From the NCBI GenBank assembly GCA_020861055.1, contig JAJBTD010000203.1, forward strand, positions 1 through 11,437: DNA of 11,437 bases. The letters are read 5' to 3'. Positions 1 to 6,524 of the stretch are shown piece by piece. How positions within the stretch are numbered: the stretch's first letter is position 1; each line of letters opens with the position of its first letter. A program made the position numbers and the translations under genes. Origin of the DNA: Clostridiales bacterium. GTDB lineage: Bacteria; Bacillota; Clostridia; Oscillospirales; Oscillospiraceae. The notes under the pieces were generated by a model, which was not told where the DNA came from, ran no database searches, and saw only the letters and a program-made list of their open reading frames with translations.

Positions 1-1
1 A

Positions 2-112
2 GCCGTCACGAGATGGGTCAGGCTCAAATTTGCTGCCATGAACCTGAAAAAGCTGAGCTCCCTCAAGGAGGGAGCCAAGGGGTTTGCGCCAGACCCTTGC
101 CTCCCTCTCTGA
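2..112 (+). pseudogene. Probable C-terminal remnant of a transposase, running into a repeat
   Basis: The reading frame is open from the window edge to a TGA at 110-112. Its first residues read AVTRWVRLKFAAMNLKKLS, closely resembling the closing helix of DDE transposases of the IS5/IS1182 kind, whose C-termini often read 'lkfaamNLKKLa'. From about position 57 the frame runs into a repeat unit (GCTCCCTC hairpin), so the last ~17 codons are probably not native transposase sequence. The upstream part lies outside the window, so it is unknown whether the gene is otherwise intact. The family call rests on a short motif recalled from memory and is tentative. It agrees with the repeat-rich, gene-free character of the first 430 bases. 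Confidence 0.45.
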
Positions 113-177
113 GGGAGGTGGCACGGCGAAGCCGTGACGAAGGGAGTGCAGCACGCACTCACAGCAAGACAGGCACC
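57..177 (+). repeat. Interspersed repeat, copy A (~120 bp)
   Basis: This unit starts with the hairpin GCTCCCTC-AAG-GAGGGAGC (57-75) and continues through a 56-base core at 91-146 that is identical to 304-359. The core holds two more small dyads: CTCCCTC-TCT-GAGGGAG and CACGGC-GAA-GCCGTG. The tail (to about 177) is recognisably similar to the tail of copy B but diverged. The hairpins lack T-tracts, so they do not look like intrinsic terminators. Short hairpin repeats of this style are common between genes in Oscillospiraceae; that is recalled, not searched. Confidence 0.9.
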
Positions 178-180
178 CAG

Positions 181-212
181 GCAAATTCGCAGGGAGTCAG
201 TACGAATTCGCC
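181..212 (+). repeat. 32-bp EcoRI-type box, copy 1
   Basis: The box begins GCAAATTCGCAGGG and ends TACGAATTCGCC. It is itself an imperfect dyad, with near-complementary ends around a central GGG-rich loop. It matches copy 3 (10902-10933) at 27 of 32 positions and inverted copy 2 (393-424) at 28 of 32. Confidence 0.85.
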
Positions 213-270
213 GAAAGCATTTCGCAAATTGACAGCCCCTGCCGCTCTCCCTCAGTCAGCTTCGCTGACA

Positions 271-390
271 GCTCCCTCAGAGAGGGAGCCAAGAGGTTGC
301 AGCAGACCCTTGCCTCCCTCTCTGAGGGAGGTGGCACGGCGAAGCCGTGACGAAGGGAGAGCAGCATGCACTCACGACAAGATAAGCACC
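271..390 (+). repeat. Interspersed repeat, copy B (~120 bp)
   Basis: This is the second copy of the unit at 57-177, in the same orientation and about 213 bases downstream. It begins with GCTCCCTC-AGA-GAGGGAGC (271-289) and contains the core at 304-359, identical over 56 bases to 91-146. The perfect core beside diverged flanks suggests recent duplication, gene conversion or constraint on the core. Confidence 0.9.
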
Positions 391-392
391 TG

Positions 393-424
393 GGCGACTT
401 CGTACTGACTCCCGGCGATTTCGC
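393..424 (-). repeat. 32-bp box, copy 2 (inverted)
   Basis: Read on the minus strand this begins GCGAAATCGCCGGG and ends TACGAAGTCGCC, matching copy 1 at 28 of 32 positions. It starts only 7 bases beyond the stop codon of the permease gene at 431, so it lies in the 3' untranslated part of the ABC transporter transcript. Confidence 0.8.
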
Positions 425-430
425 ACCCTC

Positions 431-1267
431 TCACTTCCCCGTCGGGTCCAGCGCGTCCCGCAGGGCGTCGCCTACGAAGCTGATGCACACCACCAGCACC
501 ACCACCACGATGCCCGGAGGCAGCCACAGCCAGGGTTGGCCGGTCAGGATGGTCAACGACTGGGCGTCCCCCAGCAGATTGCCCAGACTGGCGTCCGGGG
601 GCTGGACACCCATGCCCAGAAAGCTCAACGCCGCCTCGTCCAGCATGGACAGGGCCACCACTGACGTAAAGTAGACCAGCACCGGGGCCGCCGTGTTGGG
701 TAGGATTTCAGAAAACAGGATGTACCATCCCGGCATTCCCGCCGTCTGGCTGCTCTTTACAAAGCCGCTCTCCCGGAGGGAGAGGACGTTGCCCCGGACC
801 AGCCGGGCCGCGCTGGGCCAGTCCACAAAGCCCAGGATGAGGATGATGTTCCACAGTCCCGGCTGGAAGATGGCGGCCGCCACCAGCACCAGCAGGATAT
901 AGGGAAAGCTCATCACCATGTCGGTGATGCGCATGATGATCATGTCCGCCACGCCGCCGAAGTAGCCGGAGATCAGTCCTAGCACCACCCCGATGGCGGT
1001 GGACAATCCCGCCGCCAGCACCCCCACCAGCAGAGAGGTTCTCGTGGCGTAGAGCAGCCGGGAGAGCACGTCCCGGCCGATCTGGTCGGTGCCCAGCCAG
1101 TGCGCCGCGCTGGGGGCGGCGTTGAATTCCGGGTTGATGGCCGTGGGGTCGTAGGGGGCGATCACCGGGGCCAGCACCGCCAGCAGGGCGATGACCAGCA
1201 CGATCACCAGGCTGACCACCCCCAGCTTATGGCGCAGAAAGCGCCGAATCATACCGTTTTCTCTCAT
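431..1267 (-). CDS. Oligopeptide/dipeptide/nickel-type ABC importer, permease subunit C
   Basis: This 278-residue protein is the second inner-membrane subunit of the importer; it pairs with the upstream permease to form the translocation channel. It has the standard DppC/OppC/NikC layout: a basic N-terminus and first membrane helix (residues ~15-37), the extracytoplasmic HWLGTDQIGRD motif (~56-66) typical of this family, then a five-helix binding-protein-dependent transport domain. The cytoplasmic EAA-type coupling loop is the segment with AGMPGW followed by SEILPN. It ends GDALRDALDPTGK, a classic family C-terminus. I chose the ATG at 1267 because it overlaps the preceding stop (ATGA) and has GGAG five bases upstream; an internal ATG at 1252 is the alternative. 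Last gene of the operon; the substrate cannot be inferred. Confidence 0.95.
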   Translation of the reverse strand: MRENGMIRRFLRHKLGVVSLVIVLVIALLAVLAPVIAPYDPTAINPEFNAAPSAAHWLGTDQIGRDVLSRLLYATRTSLLVGVLAAGLSTAIGVVLGLISGYFGGVADMIIMRITDMVMSFPYILLVLVAAAIFQPGLWNIILILGFVDWPSAARLVRGNVLSLRESGFVKSSQTAGMPGWYILFSEILPNTAAPVLVYFTSVVALSMLDEAALSFLGMGVQPPDASLGNLLGDAQSLTILTGQPWLWLPPGIVVVVLVVCISFVGDALRDALDPTGK

Positions 1268-2211
1268 TTCAGCTCCACCGTCGGGTCCGCCAGGGCGTAG
1301 AGGATGTCGGTGACCAGATTCACCAGGACAACCACCACCGCCGTCATCAGGCAGACCCCCATAATGACCGGGTAGTCCCGGCTGGTGATGGCGCTCATGG
1401 TCATAAGCCCCAGTCCCGGCCAGGAGAACACCTGCTCCACAATGACGCTGCCCCCAAAGAGCATGGGAACCTCCGTCCCCACCACCGTGATGACGGTGAG
1501 TAAGGTATTGCGCAGACCGTGGTTCCACACCACCCGGCGCTCCCCGATGCCCTTGGCACGGGCGGTACGGAGATAGTCCTGCTGGCTGATCTCCAGCATG
1601 GAGGAGCGGAAGTAGCGCAGATTCACCCCGGTATAGTACACCGTCAGCACCGTCACCGGCATGACCATATGTCGCAGCACGTCCAGCACGCCGCCCCCCG
1701 TCCCCAGGGTGGTCATGCCGCTGGAGGGGAGCCAGCCCAGCTGGATGGTGAACAGCCAGATCAGCACTAGGGCCAGGAAAAAGCTGGGGATACCGGTGCC
1801 CACAAAGCTCAGGGACACCAGGGCATAATCCCGCTTCGTATAGGGGTGGGTGGCCGACCAGATGCCCAGGGGCAGGGAGATGACCAGGCTCAGCGCCAGA
1901 GAGGTGGCCATCAGCAGCAGGGTCGGCCCCAGGTGACTGGCGATCATGTCGCTCACCGCCTGATAGGAGGTGGTGGAGTAGCCCAGATTGCCAGTGAGCA
2001 CCTGCTGGAGCCAGACAAAGTATTGCACATAAAAGGGCTGGTCCAGCCCCCAGGCCACTGCCCGGGCCTCCAGGGCGCCCTCGGACACTCTGGGGCCCAC
2101 CAGCATATCCAGGGGACTGCCCGCCAGGCACATGAGGCCGTAGTCGATGACTGTGATACCGATGAGCACCGGGATGGCTATAGCGATCCGTTTCAGAATG
2201 TATTTCCACAT
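1264..2211 (-). CDS. Oligopeptide/dipeptide/nickel-type ABC importer, permease subunit B
   Basis: This 315-residue inner-membrane permease belongs to the DppB/OppB/NikB family and matches its usual length. It opens MWKYILKRIAIAIPVLIGIT, the typical first helix, followed by the large extracytoplasmic segment with LTGNLGYS. The C-terminal transport domain carries the EAA-type loop (YLRTARAKGIGERRVVW, then HGLRNTLL) that contacts the ATPases, and the conserved GGSVIVEQVFSWPGLG segment. It ends with DILYALADPTVELK, as is usual for the family. It starts 4 bases after the stop of the ATPase E gene and overlaps permease C by ATGA, so translation is probably coupled across both junctions. Confidence 0.96.
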   Translation of the reverse strand: MWKYILKRIAIAIPVLIGITVIDYGLMCLAGSPLDMLVGPRVSEGALEARAVAWGLDQPFYVQYFVWLQQVLTGNLGYSTTSYQAVSDMIASHLGPTLLLMATSLALSLVISLPLGIWSATHPYTKRDYALVSLSFVGTGIPSFFLALVLIWLFTIQLGWLPSSGMTTLGTGGGVLDVLRHMVMPVTVLTVYYTGVNLRYFRSSMLEISQQDYLRTARAKGIGERRVVWNHGLRNTLLTVITVVGTEVPMLFGGSVIVEQVFSWPGLGLMTMSAITSRDYPVIMGVCLMTAVVVVLVNLVTDILYALADPTVELK

Positions 2212-2215
2212 AGCG

Positions 2216-2986
2216 TCAATACCTCGCCGCCCGGATGAGGGACTGGGTGTAGGGATGGTTGGGATGGTCGATGATCTGCTCCCTGGTCCCTGTCTCCACC
2301 AGTACGCCCTCCTTCATCACCGCCAGGCGCTGACTGACATAGGCCACCGCCCCGATGCCGTGGCCGATCATCACCGAGGTCAGCCCCAGTTCCCGCTGGA
2401 GGCGCACCATCAGCTCCAGAATCTGGGCCGCCACCGTCACGTCCAGGGCGGAAACCGGCTCGTCCCAGACCACAAAGTCCGGTTTCAGGGCCAGGGCGCG
2501 GGCGATGCACACCCGCTGCCGCTGTCCCCCGGAGAGAGCGTGGGGGTAGCGGTCGGCATAGCGCTCCGGCAGCTCCGCCAGCTCCAGCAGACGGGCCACC
2601 TCCCGCCGTCCGTTTTCCCGGTTGGCGAGGCCGTGATAGGCCATGGGTTCATAGATGGTCTGAAACACCGTCTTGCGGGGGTTCAGGGAGGCGTAGGTGT
2701 CCTGAAAAACCATCTGTATCCGGGTGCGCACCCCCTTGAGCTGCTGCCGGTCAGAGAGGTCCTGCCCCTCAAAGCGGACGCTGCCGGAGGTGGGCTGCTC
2801 CAGGGCGGCCAGCTGCCGCCCCAGGGTGCTTTTGCCGGAGCCGGATTCCCCCACCAGGCCCAGGGTCTCCCCCTTCCGGATGGTCAGGGACACGTCCTTT
2901 ACCGCCTCCACCCGCCGGAAGGCGGAGAGGCGGTAGGTCTTGCTCACATGGTCCGCCTGGCAGACCACGGGATTTGTCTCGTTCAT
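2216..2986 (-). CDS. Oligopeptide/dipeptide/nickel-type ABC importer, ATPase subunit E/F
   Basis: A 256-residue cytoplasmic ATPase. Visible motifs: Walker A GESGSGKS (46-53), Q-loop Gln95 in MVFQD, signature LSGGQRQR (151-158), Walker B FVVWDEP (171-177), D-loop SALD (179-182) and switch His209. The C-terminus carries NHPYTQSLIRA, the hallmark tail of peptide/nickel importer ATPases. The start at 2986 overlaps the stop of the other ATPase (ATGA); a longer open frame upstream is the shadow of that gene. The residue after the switch histidine is Gly (GHG) where the family almost always has Asp (SHD). All core catalytic motifs are present, so the protein is expected to be active. Length is close to NikE-type rather than the longer DppF/OppF proteins (~310-330). 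Confidence 0.95.
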   Translation of the reverse strand: MNETNPVVCQADHVSKTYRLSAFRRVEAVKDVSLTIRKGETLGLVGESGSGKSTLGRQLAALEQPTSGSVRFEGQDLSDRQQLKGVRTRIQMVFQDTYASLNPRKTVFQTIYEPMAYHGLANRENGRREVARLLELAELPERYADRYPHALSGGQRQRVCIARALALKPDFVVWDEPVSALDVTVAAQILELMVRLQRELGLTSVMIGHGIGAVAYVSQRLAVMKEGVLVETGTREQIIDHPNHPYTQSLIRAARY

Positions 2987-3762
2987 TTCAGCCTCAGTTT
3001 CTCGGCCGCCGCCGCCAGCCGCTGGGTGTAGGGGTGCTGAGGATGGTGCAGGAGCGTCCCCGCGTCCCCCGTCTCCACCACCCGGCCCTCCCAGGCCACG
3101 GCGATGCGGTGGGCCTGGCGGGCGGCCAGGGCGATATCGTGGGTGATAAACAGCACCGCCATGCCGCTCTCCCGCTGGAGACTGCCCAGCAGCTCCATGA
3201 TCTGGGCCTGAACGGTGACGTCCAGGGCGGTGGTGGGCTCGTCGGCGATGAGCAGCCGGGGATTGCAGGCCAGGGCCATGGCGATGCACACCCGCTGCCG
3301 CTGGCCCCCGGAGAGGGTGTGGGGGTGACGCTTGAGCTGCTCCCGGCCTCCGGGGAGGCCCGCCCGCTCCAGCAGGGACAGGGCCAGATTTTCCGCCTGC
3401 CTTTTGTCGTAGCCCAGATGGATTCGCGGCCCCTCGGTGAGCTGCTCTCCGATGGTCATCACCGGGTTCAGGCTGGTGAGGGCGTCCTGAAAGACCATGC
3501 CGATCTGACCGCCCCGGAACCTGTCCAGCTCCTTTGGGGTGCAGGCAAGCAAATCCTGCCCGTCAAAGGTGACGCTGCCCGCCGTAACCCGGGCGTTGGG
3601 GGGCAGCAGCCCCATGACCGTCAGGGCGGTGACGCTCTTGCCGGAGCCGGACTCCCCCACCAGGGCGAGGAACTCCCCCGGCTCCACATTCAGGTCAAGT
3701 CCGTGGAGCACCTCCTGCTCCCCGAAGGAGAGATGGAGGTCGGACACCTCCAGCAGGCTCAT
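2983..3762 (-). CDS. Oligopeptide/dipeptide/nickel-type ABC importer, ATPase subunit D
   Basis: A 259-residue cytoplasmic ATPase paired with the next gene product as a heterodimer. Motifs: Walker A GESGSGKS (36-43), Q-loop Gln92 (MVFQD), signature LSGGQRQR (150-157), Walker B LLIADEP (170-176), D-loop TALD (178-181), switch His208 (ITHD). The tail HPQHPYTQRL is the family C-terminal signature. It is ~60-70 residues shorter than classical DppD/OppD and lacks the Cys-rich C-terminal extension seen in several of them; the size is like NikD. I chose ATG 3762, which overlaps the stop of the binding-protein gene (ATGA), has GGAG nine bases upstream and yields the normal N-terminus MSLLEVSDL. A GTG at 3777 in frame is less likely. 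Confidence 0.96.
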   Translation of the reverse strand: MSLLEVSDLHLSFGEQEVLHGLDLNVEPGEFLALVGESGSGKSVTALTVMGLLPPNARVTAGSVTFDGQDLLACTPKELDRFRGGQIGMVFQDALTSLNPVMTIGEQLTEGPRIHLGYDKRQAENLALSLLERAGLPGGREQLKRHPHTLSGGQRQRVCIAMALACNPRLLIADEPTTALDVTVQAQIMELLGSLQRESGMAVLFITHDIALAARQAHRIAVAWEGRVVETGDAGTLLHHPQHPYTQRLAAAAEKLRLK

Positions 3763-5435
3763 TCGGCGAAGCTCCACTCGTGGATGTTGTTAATGCAGCC
3801 GTACATGGTGGCCTCGGCGTTCTGGAGGGTGTCCCGCACCGCGCCCAGAGGGCCGTTGGCGTACAGGCAAATAAGAGGCACCTGCTCCTGGGCGAAGGCG
3901 TCGATGAGAGCGTAGTTCTCCTGCTGGACGGCCAAATCGTCGCTGGACTGGATGCCCAGCACCGCCGCCTGCACCTCGTCCGGGTACAGATGGCACCAGG
4001 CGGACAGCACCCAGTCGATGTCCCAGCTGGGGTCCACGGCGGGGTAGGTGTACTGGACGGCGATCATGTCATACCCGTCGGTGCCGGCATTGGTGGTCAG
4101 CGTCTCCAGGTCCACTGTGACCAGCTCCACCTGAATGCCCACGGCGGCCCAGTAGGCCTGGCACAGGGTGCAGGCGTTGATGAGGGTCTTGTCCCCGGAA
4201 TTGATGTAGAGGGTATAGCTCTCGCTACCGTCCCATCCGGCCTGCATCAGCAGCTCCAGGGCCTGGTTTGGGTCATAGCTGACTGCGCTCTGGCCGGAGT
4301 AGTAGGGGCCGTCGGGGACGCAGAAGCCGTCCATCAGCTCCGCCCCGCCGGTGAGCAGGCCGGTGACGATAGTCTCCCGGTCAATGGCGCAGAGCATAGC
4401 CTGGCGCACCAGCTCGTCCGGGATGCAGTCGGCGTTAATGAAGATGGTCTCGGTAGCGATGGCGGAGCCGTAGGTGGCGGTGACGCCCTCCAGGCTCTGG
4501 ACGGAGGTGTAGTCCTCCTCCGGGATGGTGGCCAGCAGCGGCGGGACGATGTCGATCTCCCCGGATTGCAGGCCGGTGAGCAGCTGGCTGCCGTCCACGA
4601 TCTGGATGTTGCAGTACATGATCTCCGGCTCGCCCAGGAAATAGTTCTCGTTGGCGATATAGGAGATGTAGTGGTTGGCGTCGTAGCTCGTCACCATGTA
4701 GGGGCCGGAGACAACGGTGGGAGCGTCGAACCAGTCGGAGGAGGCCAGCTCGCTCTCCGGGATGGTCTCCAGGATGTGCTTGGGCAGGGTCAGGATGTAC
4801 TGGGCATAGCCGTTGAGGAAGCTGGTCAGGTTCATCTCATACTTGAAGGTGATGTTCAGGGTCTTTTCGTCCACAACCTCCAGGCCGTCGATGGTCTCGG
4901 CTCCTTCCTCCACCCAGCCGGTCTCGTCGTCAGTGCCTACGATGGCGGTGAACTGCATGGCGTAGTTCATCACCAGGGGGCTGGCGATGCGGGTCATGGT
5001 GAAGGCCAGGTCGTCGGCGGTGATGGGCTCCCCGTCGGACCAGGTGGCGTCCTCTCGAATGTGGACGGTGAAGGTCAGGTTGTCCTCCGTGGTGATCTCG
5101 TCGGCCAGGATGTACTCAAACTCCAGCTCGTCGTTCAGGCTGACCAGGGGCAGGAACTCCAGGCTCTGGGCGTAGACGTTCACCCAGTCCCCGTCCATGA
5201 GCAGGGGGTTCAGGGTCCCCAGGGCGGAGGTGCAGCCGATGTTGACCACCCGGGCGCTGACAGTCTCCCCTTCTGCGGTATCGTCGGCGGTGTCCTCTGT
5301 CGTTTCCTCCGCCGTCTCTGTGGTGGAATCGGCGGCGTCCGTATCCGTATCCGTTACCGTCTCGTCGGACGCGCCGCAGGCCGCCAGGGACAGGGCCATG
5401 GTCAGGGCCAGGAGCAGGGCAAGCAGTTTTTTCAT
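3759..5435 (-). CDS. Lipoprotein solute-binding protein of the importer (family 5 SBP)
   Basis: A 558-residue extracellular binding protein that delivers substrate to the permeases encoded downstream. The N-terminus is a lipoprotein signal peptide: MKK, a Leu/Ala-rich core and lipobox LAAC with Cys20 as the lipidation site. A Thr/Asp/Glu-rich linker (about 24-60) follows, serving as a flexible tether. The mature domain shows family 5 hallmarks: NPLLMDGDW near the start, ATWSDGEPITADDLAFTM, SGPYMV with ENYFLGEPE, and VRQAMLCAIDRETIV. Its C-terminus NNIHEWSF resembles peptide-binding members. I chose ATG 5435 for the signal peptide and the GAAGGGG Shine-Dalgarno; the frame stays open far upstream only because of high GC. 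First gene of the operon, preceded by a strong promoter. Peptide, nickel or another ligand cannot be told apart by eye. Confidence 0.95.
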   Translation of the reverse strand: MKKLLALLLALTMALSLAACGASDETVTDTDTDAADSTTETAEETTEDTADDTAEGETVSARVVNIGCTSALGTLNPLLMDGDWVNVYAQSLEFLPLVSLNDELEFEYILADEITTEDNLTFTVHIREDATWSDGEPITADDLAFTMTRIASPLVMNYAMQFTAIVGTDDETGWVEEGAETIDGLEVVDEKTLNITFKYEMNLTSFLNGYAQYILTLPKHILETIPESELASSDWFDAPTVVSGPYMVTSYDANHYISYIANENYFLGEPEIMYCNIQIVDGSQLLTGLQSGEIDIVPPLLATIPEEDYTSVQSLEGVTATYGSAIATETIFINADCIPDELVRQAMLCAIDRETIVTGLLTGGAELMDGFCVPDGPYYSGQSAVSYDPNQALELLMQAGWDGSESYTLYINSGDKTLINACTLCQAYWAAVGIQVELVTVDLETLTTNAGTDGYDMIAVQYTYPAVDPSWDIDWVLSAWCHLYPDEVQAAVLGIQSSDDLAVQQENYALIDAFAQEQVPLICLYANGPLGAVRDTLQNAEATMYGCINNIHEWSFAE

Positions 5436-5469
5436 CTCAATTTCCCCTTCCGGTTCGCATTTCCCTAAA

Positions 5470-5498
5470 AGTATACGATTCCCAGCCCCAAAAGTCAA
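5470..5498 (-). promoter_or_regulatory. Promoter of the ABC importer operon
   Basis: On the minus strand, -35 TTGACT (5498-5493) is separated by exactly 17 bases from -10 TATACT (5475-5470). Each hexamer differs from the sigma-A consensus at one position. The start codon at 5435 leaves a leader of roughly 28 bases. Confidence 0.85.
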
Positions 5499-5538
5499 TG
5501 CAAAGGCGATCATACAGGGAACACTCCCTCGGAATCGA

Positions 5539-5567
5539 TTGCCAATCCGTTCGAAACATGGTATGAT
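5539..5567 (+). promoter_or_regulatory. Extended -10 promoter of the unknown membrane protein gene
   Basis: -35 TTGCCA (5539-5544), a 17-base spacer and -10 TATGAT (5562-5567), with an upstream TG making an extended -10. The -10 sits inside a small dyad, ATGGT-N6-ACCAT (5558-5573), and the -35 inside GATTG-C-CAATC (5537-5547); either could be an operator, but both are short. It is divergent from the ABC importer promoter, about 40 bases between the two -35 boxes. Confidence 0.8.
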
Positions 5568-5642
5568 AACCATCATGATGTGGAAGTGATTTTCCCTGTC
5601 CGGCATCCTGCCGCCCAGGGCCGTGGAGCGGAGGTGAACGTC

Positions 5643-6449
5643 ATGGAACTGATCGAACTGCTCAGGAATAACGCCCGGCTGGCCTTTGGCGTCGCCTGTC
5701 TGGTCCTGGCGCTGGCGCTGCTGCTGGGCTGGGGACTGGCGCGGCTGCGGCAAACGCTCCGGAGGCGGAAGCGTCCCGACCTCCGGCAGCGGAGCGGCGG
5801 GGAGGCCTATCATGGGGAGCAGTCCGGCCTCCGGCGTTCCGTCCCTTTGACGGAGCAGGAGGCCCACTATACCGGTGAGCGGCGGCGGAGACAGGGAAAG
5901 GCGGACCTTCCTTATTCCGGCATTCCCAGCTATAAGCGGGGCCGAGCGGCCGGGCGCTCCTCTGCGCCCCGCTCCTTTTGGAACCCCACCTACCACGGCT
6001 CCGGGCGCAAAAAAACTGGCTCCGCCGCTCACTCCTTCTGGAATCCCGCCTACACCGGCAGGCGCGGCGGCGTCTGGAACCATCCTCAGGTGCGGGCGGT
6101 AACGCTGGCGCTGCTGGCGGTCATTCTCGCCGCCGTCTACGGCATCACCCGGTATCTTCTCCCCGACCTGGTCACTCCCGCATGGGCGGCGGAGCACCTG
6201 TTCTGGGCGGCGGCGCTGGTCGTCCTGCTTCCGGTGCTGTGGGGCAGGGCAGCCTTTTCCCTCATCGCTCTGACAGGATATCTGGCGGGCCTCGCCCTGG
6301 GGGAGCTGCTGGGAGACGCTCCCGCCCTGGTGCACCTGCTCTCCGGGGAGAGCGGCGCTCACTGCGGCTGGCTCATTGCCTCCGCCGTGTTTCTCCTGTC
6401 CTGTGCGCTGGGCGCGCTGGTGCAGCACCGGCTGTCACGGGAGGCTTGA
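5643..6449 (+). CDS. Unknown multi-pass membrane protein with Tyr-X-Gly linker motifs
   Basis: I do not recognise the family. The 268-residue protein has one membrane helix near the N-terminus (~13-33), a long Arg-rich linker (~34-150), then about four more hydrophobic segments (~151-173, 183-199, 202-222, 241-260). The linker carries five Tyr-X-Gly tripeptides: Y56-H-G, Y76-T-G, Y91-S-G, Y117-H-G and Y137-T-G. Two lie in near-identical repeats, RSFWNPTYHG (110-119) and HSFWNPAYTG (130-139), 20 residues apart. By the positive-inside rule the basic linker should be cytoplasmic. The ATG at 5643 is preferred over one at 5580 because GGAGG lies 8 bases upstream and the protein then begins directly before the first helix. 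It is monocistronic and divergent from the peptide-type importer, which gives no firm functional clue. Confidence 0.8.
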   Translation: MELIELLRNNARLAFGVACLVLALALLLGWGLARLRQTLRRRKRPDLRQRSGGEAYHGEQSGLRRSVPLTEQEAHYTGERRRRQGKADLPYSGIPSYKRGRAAGRSSAPRSFWNPTYHGSGRKKTGSAAHSFWNPAYTGRRGGVWNHPQVRAVTLALLAVILAAVYGITRYLLPDLVTPAWAAEHLFWAAALVVLLPVLWGRAAFSLIALTGYLAGLALGELLGDAPALVHLLSGESGAHCGWLIASAVFLLSCALGALVQHRLSREA

Positions 6450-6459
6450 CACAAAATAA

Positions 6460-6495
6460 AGCGCCGGAGAACGGGATGTCCCGCGCTCCGGCGCT
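6460..6495 (-). terminator. Probable intrinsic terminator of the dtxR-LUD operon
   Basis: The arms AGCGCCGGAG (6460-6469) and CTCCGGCGCT (6486-6495) form a perfect 10-bp stem. The loop holds a second small dyad, CGGGA-TG-TCCCG (6472-6483). Read on the minus strand the stem is followed by TTTATTTTGT, a good U-rich tail. On the plus strand no T-run follows. Confidence 0.7.
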
Positions 6496-6499
6496 GTGG

Positions 6500-6516
6500 C
6501 TGTCGCAGAACGACAG
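6500..6516. other. Small hairpin between the two convergent terminators
   Basis: CTGTCG-CAGAA-CGACAG forms a perfect 6-bp stem with a 5-base loop. It lies between the two large hairpins and lacks a T-tract on either side. Confidence 0.5.
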
Positions 6517-6524
6517 GCTGTACT

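Larger units (their letters stand above)
181..424. mobile_element. MITE-like 244-bp element with 32-bp imperfect terminal inverted repeats
   Basis: The left end (181-212) and the reverse complement of the right end (393-424) match at 28 of 32 positions, both containing GGGAGTCAGTACGAA. Between them lie the GTCAGC-TTC-GCTGAC hairpin (255-269), the GCTCCCTC-AGA-GAGGGAGC hairpin (271-289) and the 56-base core (304-359). No real coding sequence is inside; the open frame across it is repeat-derived. I could not find a convincing target-site duplication next to the ends. A non-autonomous element moved by another transposase would fit, but two independent insertions of the 32-bp box in opposite orientation are equally possible. 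Confidence 0.55.

Noticed and set aside
13..408. 131-codon open frame in the left region
   Set aside because: It consists of translated repeat units (the same peptide appears twice), with no ribosome site or known domain.
1..430. CRISPR array suggested by repeated segments
   Set aside because: There are only two long repeats of ~120 bases with internal hairpins, no regular short spacers and no cas genes.
1268..2209. Extension of permease C to a 592-residue protein
   Set aside because: The upstream part is an off-frame shadow of permease B; the ATGA start at 1267 fits the family.
431..5435. Assigning nikABCDE symbols to the importer
   Set aside because: Subunit lengths are compatible, but the binding protein does not resemble NikA and no nickel enzyme gene is nearby.
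3780..5468. 562-codon plus-strand open frame antisense to the binding-protein gene
   Set aside because: It has biased composition rich in Val, Gly, Asp and His, no domain and no good ribosome site. It mirrors a clear lipoprotein gene, so it is a GC-driven shadow.
5436..6428. N-terminal extension of the binding-protein frame to 889 residues
   Set aside because: The real start is the MKK signal peptide with lipobox at 5435, preceded by a promoter and Shine-Dalgarno site. The extension is antisense to the membrane protein gene.
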